Shown: positions 44,227-52,508 of the stretch, one piece after another
Layout: each line of letters begins with the position of its first letter
Position numbering within the stretch: the stretch's first letter is position 1
Origin: Desulfurobacterium sp. TC5-1
GTDB lineage: Bacteria; Aquificota; Aquificia; Desulfurobacteriales; Desulfurobacteriaceae
Reading direction: 5' to 3'
DNA length: 64,000 bases
Assembly (NCBI RefSeq): GCF_000421485.1
Contig: NZ_ATXC01000001.1
Span: 1,357,087-1,421,086 of the forward strand
Notes under the pieces: generated by a model
Told to the model about the DNA's origin: nothing
The model's database searches: none
Seen by the model: the letters and a program-made list of their open reading frames with translations, nothing else
Made by a program: the position numbers and the translations under genes

Positions 44227-44878
44227 TTCCTTCCACCCTTACTAATTTACACATTTCATAGATTCTTGATTCTGTTCTTTTGTCAAAACGGGAAGAGAAG
44301 CTGTCATCAAGCGGTGAGTTGAAACTGAGGTTGGTCGTTATTATTGTAGGTAGATTTTTTGTGTATCTGTAGTTTATGATTGTAGATAGGATATCCTTTG
44401 CCCAGTCTGTTGTTCTTTCTGCACCAACATCATCAAGTATGAGGAGAGGAGCTTCCATTACTCTGTGGAGCAGTTCCTGAGACGATTCTTTTGTGTCAAA
44501 TGTTGTTTTAATGTCTATTAGAAGGTTTCTGAAATCGACGAACTTTCCTCTTAATCCCTTGTAGATTAAGATGTTTTTAAGAAGAGCAACTGCAAGGTGT
44601 GTTTTCCCAACACCGGGTGGTCCGTAAAGTACGAGCCCTTTATCAACAAATGGATAGAGTTTAAAGAATTCTTTACAGAGCCTTAAAGCTCTCTTCTGGT
44701 ATATCGTTTCAGGTTTAAAGTTGGAAAATTTACACTTCTTATATCTGCTTGGAATGCCTGAATTCCTGGAAAACTCTTTTTTTAATATGTCAAACTGGCA
44801 CCTGCACCTTACCGCTTCCCTTCTGCCGTTGCTTTTTATAATAATCCATCCTGTTCCGGAACACTCTTTACAGGCCAT
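44201..44878 (-). CDS. DnaC/DnaI-like helicase loader ATPase with N-terminal zinc ribbon
   Basis: 225 residues. An N-terminal zinc site C3-x2-C6 and C25-R-C27 (ACKECSGTG, VRCRCQ), then an AAA+ core: Walker A GPPGVGKTHLAVALL (about 85-100), Walker B LLILDDVG and arginine finger region SRFDKRTES. The group includes DnaC, DnaI and IstB. IstB can be excluded because no transposase is adjacent. Loader of DnaB helicase fits the neighbouring priA. Confidence 0.88.
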   Translation of the reverse strand: MACKECSGTGWIIIKSNGRREAVRCRCQFDILKKEFSRNSGIPSRYKKCKFSNFKPETIYQKRALRLCKEFFKLYPFVDKGLVLYGPPGVGKTHLAVALLKNILIYKGLRGKFVDFRNLLIDIKTTFDTKESSQELLHRVMEAPLLILDDVGAERTTDWAKDILSTIINYRYTKNLPTIITTNLSFNSPLDDSFSSRFDKRTESRIYEMCKLVRVEGNDYRKEES

Positions 44879-44938
44879 TTTTTCTCCAGTGGTACTGTTT
44901 ATACTGATAAAGTAATTGCTGTTTGTAAAAACTTCAAG

Positions 44939-47296
44939 TCAGAGAAGATAAACAGGGTCAACATCAATTCTATACCTTACGCCCCTGAAAAGTACGGGCA
45001 TTTCTCTCTTAAGTATCTCTATACCTTTTAAAAGGTTTTCCTCAGTTGCTGCCCTCATAAAGGTTATAAATCTGTATCTTCCAGACACTTTTGGTATGGG
45101 AGCCGGGTTGAGTGGTGGCACATTAAAGTAAGGTTTTATCTTTTCTTTCAGAATATTGAATTTCTCTTCAATTTTGCCAAACTTAGAGGTCTTTTCTATC
45201 TGGAATTCTAAAAGCACAGGGTATGAAAAAGGTGGATAATTAAAAATTTTTCTTGCCTCTATTTCTTCTTTGTAGAACAGATCAAACTTGTACTCTGCTG
45301 CATATTTGACTGCGGGATTTTCAGGGTCAAAGGCTTGAATAATAGCAGCGCCAGGTTTAAATCTTCCTGCTCTACCTGTTGTATGTACGATTGTTTGAAA
45401 TGTTCTTTCTGCCGAACGAAAGTCCGGAAGAAGGTATCCCGTGTCTGCCATTAGAACAGCAACAAGGGTAAGTTTTGGAAAATTGTGTCCCTTACTTGCT
45501 ATTTGTGTCCCTACAATTATGTCGTAGTTTCCGTTTTTTATATCTGCTATCAGTTTGGCGCCTTTTGTTGGGTTTTTTACAGTGTCCTGGTCAAGCCTTA
45601 CGATTCTGAAATCGGGAAAGAGAACTTTAACTTCTTCTTCAACCCTTTCTGTTCCGTAGCCTTTAAATTCAAGTTTTGTTCCGCATTCGGGGCACCTGAA
45701 GAGAGGTTTATACTTTTTACCGCATATATGACATATAAGCCTGTTCATGTTTTTGTGATAGACGAGAGGAACAGCGCAGTCGTCACACTCTGCCACAAAA
45801 CCGCACTTTGGGCAAAACCCTGATGAGAAGAAACCTCTCCTGTTGATGAAGAGGAGTACCTGTTCACCTTTTTTCACCGTGTTTTTTATGGCTGAAATTA
45901 GTGATTCAGAAAATATGCCAACCCTTTTTTCCTCTTTCAGATTCACCACCTTTATGTATGGAAGCGGTATATTTGATACTCTTTTTTTAAGTTCTAAGGC
46001 TCTATATTTTTCAATAGATGCTCTGTAGTAGCTTTCAACTGATGGTGTTGCCGATACAAGTATTACAGGACACTTTTCTATACTTCCCCTTTTAACGGCC
46101 ATTTCCCTTGCATGGTAGAGAGGCTTCTGCTGCTCTTTGTAGGATGTGTCTTGTTCTTCATCTACGATTATTAATCCTAAGTCTTTTATGGGAAGCATAA
46201 GAGACATTCTTGTGCCTATGAAAACCTTGCTCTTTCCTTTGACAGCTTTTAACCACTGAGAGACTAACTCTTTTTTACTGAGTTTACTATGAAAAACAAC
46301 AATATTTTCGCCAAAGTAACTTTCCACCCTTGCTCTTAATTCAGGTGTTAGTAAAAGTTCTGGAACCAGTATGAGAACGCTTTTTCCCTTCTTGACTGTT
46401 TCAAGTGCAGCGTGGAGATAAACTTCCATCTTTCCAGAGCCGGTTACTCCATAAAGGAGGAATGTTTCATTTTTTCCATTCAGTATTGCGTTAAGTGCTC
46501 TTTTCTGATCGGCTGTCAGAATTATTTTTCTATTGTCTGTAAGTACCTGTTTTTTAATGTCTATCAGGTGTTCTCTCTCTTCAATTTCTATAATGCCTTT
46601 ATTGGTGAGTCTCTTTATCGTGTTGTAGGAGATCCCTCTTTTATTTAAGTCTTTTATTGGTATTTCTTTTATCTTTTTTAAGATTTCAATGGCTTCTAAC
46701 TCTTTTTTTCCTTTTACCGGTTTGATTTCTTTTAGAACTGCAACTTTTTGAGTTGGGAGAAGGGTGTACGTTATATCCTCTTCCTTTCCTATGATTCCCT
46801 TTCTTATAAGATTTTTGACGGTGGAATAGGTTGATTTCCCCTTAATAGCTCTTACAAGTGTGATGAGTTTTACTCTTCCTTTCTTACTTTTAAGGTATTT
46901 TATTATCTGCTGTTCGGTTTTTCCCTTAACATGTTCGTTTCTTTTAAGATAGACGTAACTTGTTTCTTCAATGATGAATCCTGAAGGGAGAAAGAAAAAT
47001 AGAACTTCGCCAATAGCCGAAGCGTACCTTCTGGCAATTTCCTCTGCAAGTTTTATGTTTTTTTCTGTAAATAGGACAAAATCGTCCGGTATATCAAATA
47101 TTTCCTTTATGTAGGTTTCTTCTATCTCGCTACTCGTTTCTTTTAGAGAAACGATTATTCCTGTTTTTAAAAAGTCACTTTTACCAAAGGGAACTATTAC
47201 GCGCTTACCTACTTCCGGTTTTGAAGATACCGTTTCAGGCACTTTATATATAAACGTTTTATCAAGAGGTATGTTTAAAGCCACTTCGGCAAACAA
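44939..47296 (-). CDS. priA: Primosomal protein N' (PriA) with altered Walker motifs
   Basis: 785 residues, TTG start beside the stop of the small gene before it. Domains: 3'-DNA binding at the N-terminus, helicase core, zinc motifs CPKCGFVAECDDC and CHICGKKY, CPECG. The P-loop reads GVTGSGKMEVYL where PriA has GSGKT, and motif II reads VDEEQD where DEEH is usual; I checked both against the bases (codons ATG and CAA). Other helicase motifs, VSATPSVESYY, NRRGF and GRAGR, are intact. Helicase activity is doubtful; DNA binding and loading may remain. Confidence 0.93.
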   Translation of the reverse strand: MFAEVALNIPLDKTFIYKVPETVSSKPEVGKRVIVPFGKSDFLKTGIIVSLKETSSEIEETYIKEIFDIPDDFVLFTEKNIKLAEEIARRYASAIGEVLFFFLPSGFIIEETSYVYLKRNEHVKGKTEQQIIKYLKSKKGRVKLITLVRAIKGKSTYSTVKNLIRKGIIGKEEDITYTLLPTQKVAVLKEIKPVKGKKELEAIEILKKIKEIPIKDLNKRGISYNTIKRLTNKGIIEIEEREHLIDIKKQVLTDNRKIILTADQKRALNAILNGKNETFLLYGVTGSGKMEVYLHAALETVKKGKSVLILVPELLLTPELRARVESYFGENIVVFHSKLSKKELVSQWLKAVKGKSKVFIGTRMSLMLPIKDLGLIIVDEEQDTSYKEQQKPLYHAREMAVKRGSIEKCPVILVSATPSVESYYRASIEKYRALELKKRVSNIPLPYIKVVNLKEEKRVGIFSESLISAIKNTVKKGEQVLLFINRRGFFSSGFCPKCGFVAECDDCAVPLVYHKNMNRLICHICGKKYKPLFRCPECGTKLEFKGYGTERVEEEVKVLFPDFRIVRLDQDTVKNPTKGAKLIADIKNGNYDIIVGTQIASKGHNFPKLTLVAVLMADTGYLLPDFRSAERTFQTIVHTTGRAGRFKPGAAIIQAFDPENPAVKYAAEYKFDLFYKEEIEARKIFNYPPFSYPVLLEFQIEKTSKFGKIEEKFNILKEKIKPYFNVPPLNPAPIPKVSGRYRFITFMRAATEENLLKGIEILKREMPVLFRGVRYRIDVDPVYLL

Positions 47297-47413
47297 TTAC
47301 TTTTTCCTCTCTCTAATAGCTCTTATTGTGGTTCCTACCGCCATAAGTATAAGAATAAAAGTTGCAAATATTGTAAGTGCGACAACTGTCCATTTAAATA
47401 TAAATGGTATCAT
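47297..47413 (-). CDS. Small single-helix membrane protein, 38 residues
   Basis: Starts ATG at 47413 and ends TAA at 47297; too short for standard ORF filters. Sequence MIPFIFKW, a hydrophobic helix of about 20 residues (VVALTIFATFILILM...), then the basic tail IRAIRERKK. The ATG overlaps the stop of the GT2 gene (ATGA) and the TAA is directly followed by the priA start codon. Placement without gaps suggests a real translated gene, perhaps coupling the two, but it has no recognisable family. Confidence 0.6.
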   Translation of the reverse strand: MIPFIFKWTVVALTIFATFILILMAVGTTIRAIRERKK

Positions 47414-48168
47414 CTCTTTTCGCTCCTCTTCTCAATTTCCCACAGTTTTAAATATTTTAAAAAAGTATAATAAGAACTCATAACCGACACAACGAATCCT
47501 TCAAATCCGTCCAGGAATCCTTTCTTTATGAAGTATCTTCTGATGAATGCTCCAATGGACGAGGTTATAAGTTTTGTTTTTGAAAATCTTTTGCCTCTTT
47601 TGTGAGTACCTTTAGCGTAAAGTGTTGTGTATAGGTTGAGCTTTTTAAGGTGCGTTTCTATATCTGGATATGAGTAGTGGAGGAGGTTTCCCTTAAGATA
47701 ACCCGTTTTTCCGTTAACTTTTAACGTTTCATGAACCTCATCACCTTCCCATCTGCAAGAGTCTCTCCTTGCAAGTCTCAGCTGCCAGTCAGGGTACCAT
47801 GCGTGTTTTATCCATTTTCCAAGGTAATTTGTGAGTCTGTTTATATAAAAACCTTTGTACTCTGAATTTTGTTTCTTTACAAGTTCAATCTCTCTTTTTA
47901 GTTTTTCGTCAACAACTTCATCATCGTCAAGAAAGAGGACCCAATCCTTTGTACAGAGTGATAGAGCATAGTTTTTCTGGTTTATGAAGTTATCGAATTT
48001 TCTGAAAACAACTTTAGCACCGTAGCTTTTTGCTATCTCAACTGTTTTGTCTGTCGAACCTGAATCTACCACGATTATTTCATCAGCCAGGTCTTCTACA
48101 CTTCTTAAGACATCGCTCAGGTATTTTTCACCGTTTTTGACAATCATTGATACAGACAGTGTTGTCAT
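47410..48168 (-). CDS. Glycosyltransferase family 2, WaaE/KdtX-like
   Basis: 252 residues. SVSMIVKNGEKYL, VDSGSTDKTVEIAKSYGAKV and LFLDDDEVVDEKL give the GT-A fold with its DDD metal site. The group makes LPS core linkages or acts on lipid-linked sugars. First in a minus-strand run with the 38-residue protein and priA. AAGGA eight bases before the ATG; the promoter is shared with divergent ispE. Confidence 0.85.
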   Translation of the reverse strand: MTTLSVSMIVKNGEKYLSDVLRSVEDLADEIIVVDSGSTDKTVEIAKSYGAKVVFRKFDNFINQKNYALSLCTKDWVLFLDDDEVVDEKLKREIELVKKQNSEYKGFYINRLTNYLGKWIKHAWYPDWQLRLARRDSCRWEGDEVHETLKVNGKTGYLKGNLLHYSYPDIETHLKKLNLYTTLYAKGTHKRGKRFSKTKLITSSIGAFIRRYFIKKGFLDGFEGFVVSVMSSYYTFLKYLKLWEIEKRSEKR

Positions 48169-48182
48169 AATTTAAATCCTTT

Positions 48183-48200
48183 GAAGTGTTATAATACTTC
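48183..48200. promoter_or_regulatory. Palindromic bidirectional promoter between the GT2 gene and ispE
   Basis: GAAGTGTTATAATACTTC is nearly its own complement (two of 18 bases differ). On the plus strand TATAAT at 48190-48195 with TG at 48187-48188 forms an extended -10. On the minus strand TATTAT (complement of 48191-48196) is a -10. Plus transcripts would start near 48202-48204, at the ispE ATG, and be leaderless; minus transcripts would have a short leader with AAGGA. Confidence 0.55.
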
Positions 48201-48204
48201 TGCT

Positions 48205-49050
48205 ATGAAGATAATATTACCATCTCCGGCAAAGATAAATTTATCCCTTTGGGTTAACGGGAAAAGGGATGACGGTTATCATGATATTCTGACTGTTTTT
48301 CATACCATTAACGTTTTTGATTACATTTCCATTCAGCAGTCAGGACAACTTGAATTGAATGTTGCAGGGTCGACTGTTGTTCCGGCAGGAAATGACAATT
48401 TGATAATCAAGGCTTGTGAAGTATTTTCAAAGCATACAGGTATAAAACCGAAGGTTAGTATAACCCTTGAAAAACACATACCCATTGGGGCTGGACTTGG
48501 AGGTGGAAGCTCCAATGCTGCTCTTGTTTTAAAGGGTTTAAATATGCTATATAACTATCCTGTTGATGAAGATAAATTGATGGGCATGGCTGCAGAGATA
48601 GGTTCTGATGTTGCCTTTTTTCTTAAGGGAGGACTTGCGGTAGGTTACGGTAGAGGGGAAAAGCTTATATTCTACGGCAAACAGAAATTTAATATTCTTC
48701 TTGTTTATCCAAATATCTTCTGTTCAACGGCGGAAGTTTATAAACATCTTCCACCAATAAAGAGAGAAATGGGAATAGAGGATGCTGAGAGGTTGATACT
48801 TATTCCTCTTATGAAAGGTGATTTTAACACTCTAAGAGAGAATATGTGGAATGACCTTGAGTCTTCTGCTGCACCCTGTATAAAAGAAGTTATGGAAGCT
48901 AAAAAGTTAGTTGAAGAGGTTGTAGGTTCAAAGGTTTTAATGAGTGGAAGTGGTTCAAGCCTTTTTGCTATCATAGATAAAAATAAAAAAATAGACATTA
49001 CCCCCTTGCAAAGAAAGGGCTGGTGGGTTAAATTTTGTTCTGCAATTTGA
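48205..49050 (+). CDS. ispE: 4-diphosphocytidyl-2-C-methyl-D-erythritol kinase
   Basis: 281 residues from the ATG at 48205; the in-frame TTG at 48181 lies upstream of the -10 box and can be ruled out. The GHMP signature PIGAGLGGGSSNAALVLKGL (about 90-109) and PSPAKINLSLWV are diagnostic. Phosphorylates CDP-methylerythritol in the DXP pathway. No ribosome site precedes the ATG, consistent with a leaderless transcript. Two bases before tRNA-Gln; reads as an operon with the tRNA cluster. Confidence 0.93.
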   Translation: MKIILPSPAKINLSLWVNGKRDDGYHDILTVFHTINVFDYISIQQSGQLELNVAGSTVVPAGNDNLIIKACEVFSKHTGIKPKVSITLEKHIPIGAGLGGGSSNAALVLKGLNMLYNYPVDEDKLMGMAAEIGSDVAFFLKGGLAVGYGRGEKLIFYGKQKFNILLVYPNIFCSTAEVYKHLPPIKREMGIEDAERLILIPLMKGDFNTLRENMWNDLESSAAPCIKEVMEAKKLVEEVVGSKVLMSGSGSSLFAIIDKNKKIDITPLQRKGWWVKFCSAI

Positions 49051-49052
49051 GT

Positions 49053-49127
49053 TGGGGCGTAGCCAAGCGGTAAGGCAGCGGACTTTGGATCCGCCATTCG
49101 CAGGTTCGAATCCTGCCGCCCCAGCCA
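49053..49127 (+). tRNA. tRNA-Gln (TTG), CCA encoded
   Basis: Acceptor TGGGGCG (49053-49059) pairs with CGCCCCA (49117-49123), then G and CCA. Anticodon loop CTTTGGA gives TTG. T loop GTTCGAATC. First of five tRNAs in a row, two bases after the ispE stop. Confidence 0.96.
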
Positions 49128-49147
49128 TTTTTTTATTCCCGCATAGT

Positions 49148-49224
49148 GGTGGGAGTAGCTCAGCTGGTGGAGCGCCGGGTTGTGGCCCCGGCGGTCGCGG
49201 GTTCAAGTCCCGTCTCCCACCCCA
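49148..49224 (+). tRNA. tRNA-His (GTG), CCA encoded
   Basis: Acceptor GTGGGAG pairs with CTCCCAC; the extra G at 49148 pairs with discriminator C, the histidine identity element G-1:C73. Anticodon loop TTGTGGC gives GTG. Confidence 0.96.
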
Positions 49225-49230
49225 CTTAAT

Positions 49231-49316
49231 GCGGGAGTGGCGGAACTGGCAGACGCGCTGGACTTAGGATCCAGTGTCCTTGTGGCGTGAGGGTTCGACT
49301 CCCTCCTCCCGCACCA
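49231..49316 (+). tRNA. tRNA-Leu (TAG), CCA encoded, long variable arm
   Basis: 86 bases, acceptor GCGGGAG with CTCCCGC, discriminator A, CCA. Anticodon stem CTGGA/TCCAG around CTTAGGA gives TAG. The variable arm TGTCCTTGTGGCGTG is the extended type expected of leucine tRNA. Confidence 0.96.
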
Positions 49317-49325
49317 TAGATTTAG

Positions 49326-49331
49326 TATAAT
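49326..49331 (+). promoter_or_regulatory. Possible internal -10 box in the tRNA cluster
   Basis: A consensus TATAAT in the AT-rich gap between tRNA-Leu and tRNA-Gly, 11 bases before the tRNA-Gly. No -35 is apparent, because the upstream sequence is the tRNA-Leu acceptor arm. May drive the last two tRNAs separately. Confidence 0.3.
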
Positions 49332-49341
49332 AACCCTTAGC

Positions 49342-49417
49342 GCGGGCGTAGCTCAGTTGGTAGAGCACAACCTTGCCAAGGTTGGGGTCGCGGGTTCAAG
49401 TCCCGTCGCCCGCTCCA
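49342..49417 (+). tRNA. tRNA-Gly (GCC), CCA encoded
   Basis: Acceptor GCGGGCG (49342-49348) pairs with CGCCCGC (49407-49413), discriminator T, CCA. Anticodon stem CAACC/GGTTG with loop TTGCCAA gives GCC. Confidence 0.96.
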
Positions 49418-49421
49418 TATT

Positions 49422-49496
49422 GGCGGCGTAGCCAAGTGGCAAGGCAGGGGACTGCAAATCCCTTATTCGGCGGTTCAAATCCGCCCGCCGCCTCCA
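49422..49496 (+). tRNA. tRNA-Cys (GCA), CCA encoded
   Basis: Acceptor GGCGGCG (49422-49428) pairs with CGCCGCC (49486-49492), discriminator T, CCA. Anticodon loop CTGCAAA gives GCA. Last of the cluster; five bases before the convergent rel gene end. Confidence 0.95.
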
Positions 49497-49501
49497 CAAA
49501 A

Positions 49502-50194
49502 TTATCTAATTTGTACCTTTTCTCTTTTTATCCTTTTGACGTTTATTACGCCTTTTGTTGATTTTATCGCATTTATAACTTTTTGAAGCTGAGAAACATC
49601 TTTTACCTGTAGTGTAAAATCAAGGATTGCTTTTCCCCCAATTGTTCGTGTGTAGGCACTTGCAATGTTTGTTTTTGTATCCGCTATCTTTGCCGATACG
49701 GCAGCTAACATTCCGGGTCTGTCTTCTACAAAGACTCTTATCTTTGCAGGGTAGAGCTTATCAGACGGTTTAAACTCTATTGAGAGGACTCTTCCTGGAG
49801 CGCTTTCAAGTACCTGCTGAGCCACAACACAGTTTTTTGTATGCACTACTATTCCTTTCCCCTTTGAAACAATGCCAACAACGTCATCGCCAGGAAGTGG
49901 ATGGCAGCACTTTGCCAGTGTAACCAGCATGTTTTCTATACCGTCAATAATAATGTCGGCACCTTCATTTTTCTTCTCTTTCTTTTTCTTCTTTTCCTGT
50001 TCTTCCTGGATTCCCAAAAGTCTTCTTACTAACTTTTCACCGTCAAGTTTTCCAAATCCTACATCAATTAGAGCAAATTCAAGTGATGAGTAACCGAGAG
50101 ATTTTAACTGTTCTGAAAAGTCGTTTTCATATAAAAAGCTTATGCCTTTTCCGGCACTTCTCCTGATTATCTTTTCAACAATACTTTCACCCAA
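49502..50194 (-). pseudogene. rel: C-terminal part of RelA/SpoT-type (p)ppGpp synthetase/hydrolase, separated by a frameshift
   Basis: 230 residues: a helical segment LGESIVEKIIRRS, the conserved-cysteine (zinc finger/CC) domain with LAKCCHPLPGD and VHTKNC, and a C-terminal ACT domain (RIRVFVEDRPGMLAAVSAKIAD-type sequence). It lies in a different frame from the catalytic half that precedes it and begins TTG at 50194 with no ribosome site. Joining the two through one base less in the A8 run (50195-50202) gives a continuous 715-residue Rel. So it is the tail of one gene, either broken or expressed by slippage. Confidence 0.85.
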
Positions 50195-51647
50195 TTTTTT
50201 TTGCTTTTTCGTTTTCCTGTTTTTTTATGAACGATTTTATGGCAGTTCTTGCCTTTGAAGTTTTTACAAAAGCAAGCCAGTCTCTTTTTGGATTTTCAAT
50301 ATTTCCGGTTATTATTTCTACTTTATCTCCGCTTCTGAGTATGTGATTTAAAGGAACAAGTTTACCGTTCACCTTTGCACCTATACATCTGTGTCCAACA
50401 CTTGTGTGTATTGCGTAGGCAAAGTCAACCGGCGTTGCGCCTTTTGGAAGTGTTTTGAGGTCACCTTTGGGTGTAAATACATAAATATCCTCTTCGTATA
50501 GGTCACTTTTGACGTTTTCCATAAATTCTTTTGTATCCTTTTCCTCTTTTACCCATTCTAAGAGATTTCTCAGCCAGAGGAATCTTTCCCTTTCAGATTC
50601 AGAGAGTTTACCGCCACCTTCTTTGTACTTCCAGTGGGCAGCGATTCCCATCTCTGCTATCTGGTGCATTTCGTGTGTTCTTATTTGAAACTCTATAAAC
50701 TGTCCCCGGGGTCCTACTACTGTTGTGTGGAGTGATTGGTACATATTTGGCTTTGGAACTGCTATGTAATCTTTAATTCTGCCCGGTACAGGCATCCATA
50801 GGCTGTGAATGAGTCCCGCTATAACGTAACAGTTTGGTACGGTGTCTGTTATTATTCTTATTCCTGCAACATCGTAAACTTCTTCAAAGGGGATACCTTT
50901 TTTTACCATTTTGTTATAGATACCGTATATGTGTTTAAATCGCCACTGTATTTCACCTTCTATCCCGTTCTCTTCAAGTTTTTTCCTGACGGTTTCTATA
51001 ATTTCTGAAAGGTATGTGCTTATTACTCTCTTTTTTTCTTTTACCTTTTCCTGAAGCTCTCTGTATATTTCTGGCTCAAGGTATTTTAGAGACAGGTCTT
51101 CAAGTTCATTTTTGATTCTGTAGAGGCCGAGTCGGTTGGCAAGTGGTGCGTATATTGTTAACGTTTCTCTTGCAGTTCTTCTCTGTCCGTTTGGACTTCT
51201 GCTGTCAAGTGTTCTCATATTGTGAAGGCGGTCTGCTAATTTCACTATAAGGACCCTTATGTCTTCAGAAAGAGAGATTAAAAGTTTTCTAAAACTTTCC
51301 GCGTTTCTCTCTTCTTTACTTGAAAACTTATACTGTTCAAGTTTTGTAACACCGGCAACGATAAAAGCTACCTCTTTTCCAAACTCTCTTTCTATCTCTT
51401 CTATTGTTGTATCCGTGTCTTCTACAACATCGTGGAGTAGGCCGGCGGCTATCGTGTGAACATCCATTTTCATTTCGGCTAATATGTATGCTACTTCTGC
51501 TGGATGGGAAAAGTAAGGTTCACCAGATTTTCTGAACTGTCCTTCATGTTTTTCTTTTGAGTATTTGTAAGCTTTCTCTATGAGTTTACTGTCAAAACTA
51601 TCCCTATAGGTTTTAACTTTTTCTATAATTTCTTTACAACTTCTCAA
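50187..51647 (-). CDS. rel: (p)ppGpp synthetase/hydrolase catalytic half (HD, synthetase and TGS domains)
   Basis: 486 residues, TTG start with GGGAG six bases upstream. HD hydrolase domain with HPAEVAYILAEM and HDVVEDTD, synthetase domain with IKDYIAVPKPNMYQSLHTTVVGP, and the TGS domain IYVFTPKGDLKTLPKGATPVDFAY. It stops at TGA after KKQENEKAKKIG, immediately beyond A8, where complete Rel continues with LGESIVEKI. A product ending here lacks the regulatory C-terminus, so it would be a shorter enzyme with possibly unbalanced alarmone synthesis. One gene of this family is usual in such genomes. Confidence 0.92.
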   Translation of the reverse strand: MRSCKEIIEKVKTYRDSFDSKLIEKAYKYSKEKHEGQFRKSGEPYFSHPAEVAYILAEMKMDVHTIAAGLLHDVVEDTDTTIEEIEREFGKEVAFIVAGVTKLEQYKFSSKEERNAESFRKLLISLSEDIRVLIVKLADRLHNMRTLDSRSPNGQRRTARETLTIYAPLANRLGLYRIKNELEDLSLKYLEPEIYRELQEKVKEKKRVISTYLSEIIETVRKKLEENGIEGEIQWRFKHIYGIYNKMVKKGIPFEEVYDVAGIRIITDTVPNCYVIAGLIHSLWMPVPGRIKDYIAVPKPNMYQSLHTTVVGPRGQFIEFQIRTHEMHQIAEMGIAAHWKYKEGGGKLSESERERFLWLRNLLEWVKEEKDTKEFMENVKSDLYEEDIYVFTPKGDLKTLPKGATPVDFAYAIHTSVGHRCIGAKVNGKLVPLNHILRSGDKVEIITGNIENPKRDWLAFVKTSKARTAIKSFIKKQENEKAKKIG

Positions 51648-51719
51648 TTTATCTCCCTGTTTTACAGTGGCTTAAATTTTAAAAGTAGTGCATTAAATCA
51701 GTTTTGTAAAGGGAAGCTT

Positions 51720-52508
51720 ATGGAGAGAAGACCTATAGGTATTTTTGATTCTGGCGTTGGTGGCCTTACTGTTCTTAAGGCAATAAGAGACAGATATCCG
51801 GAAGAAGATTTTATCTATTTTGGTGATACAGCCCGAGTACCTTACGGGACTAAGTCTGAGAGAACCATAATAAGGTATAGTCTTGAGAATGCAAAACTTT
51901 TGAGAAAATTCAATGTGAAACTTATTGTTGTTGCCTGCAACACGTCTTCATCTTACGCCCTTGATATACTGAAAAGAGAGATGGATATTCCTGTTATAGG
52001 TGTTGTTAAACCTGGAGCTGCAGCTGCTGTTAAGGCAACAAGGACGGGAAACATCGGAGTTATAGGGACAGAGGCGACTATTAAGAGTGGTGCTTACAGA
52101 AGAGAGATACTTTCCATCAATCCTTTTCTAAAAATTTTTGAGAAACCCTGCCCGCTGTTTGTTCCTTTGATTGAAGAAGGCTGGCTTGATGATGAGATTA
52201 CATACATGGTGGCAGAGAGGTACCTCTCGGAGTTAAGGAATAAAGATATTGATACGCTTGTTCTTGGCTGTACTCATTATCCTTTACTGAAAAATATTAT
52301 TGGAAAAGTGTGTAATAATATAAAATTGGTAGATTCTGCTGAGGAAACGGCACTTGAAACTGGAAAACTTCTCAATAAAAGAGAAGGCGATGAAAAGGGA
52401 GAGGTTAGAATTCTTGTAAGTGACATGAGTCAACGTTTTAGGAAAATTGCTGAAATGATAATGGGAGAGTCTTTTTCCATAGAGGAGGTTTCTGTTGATG
52501 TTTGTTAG
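51720..52508 (+). CDS. murI: Glutamate racemase
   Basis: 262 residues. [17 protein letters not shown] at the start, [12 protein letters not shown] with the first catalytic Cys, and [10 protein letters not shown] with the second. Converts L- to D-glutamate for peptidoglycan. GGGAAG upstream; the gap to rel (51648-51719) must contain both promoters. Overlaps rph slightly. Confidence 0.95.
   Translation: MERRPIGIFDSGVGGLTVLKAIRDRYPEEDFIYFGDTARVPYGTKSERTIIRYSLENAKLLRKFNVKLIVVACNTSSSYALDILKREMDIPVIGVVKPGAAAAVKATRTGNIGVIGTEATIKSGAYRREILSINPFLKIFEKPCPLFVPLIEEGWLDDEITYMVAERYLSELRNKDIDTLVLGCTHYPLLKNIIGKVCNNIKLVDSAEETALETGKLLNKREGDEKGEVRILVSDMSQRFRKIAEMIMGESFSIEEVSVDVC

Noticed and set aside
44201-44878. 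IstB transposition helper
   Set aside because: No transposase or inverted repeats are near; neighbour is priA and an N-terminal zinc ribbon is present, so helicase loader is preferred.
49052-49267. Open frames across the tRNA cluster on both strands
   Set aside because: They coincide with tRNA genes and include no protein motif.
50187-50192. TGA at the end of the rel N-terminal half as a selenocysteine or readthrough codon
   Set aside because: The downstream domain is in another frame, so readthrough at TGA would not give it; no SECIS-like hairpin seen.
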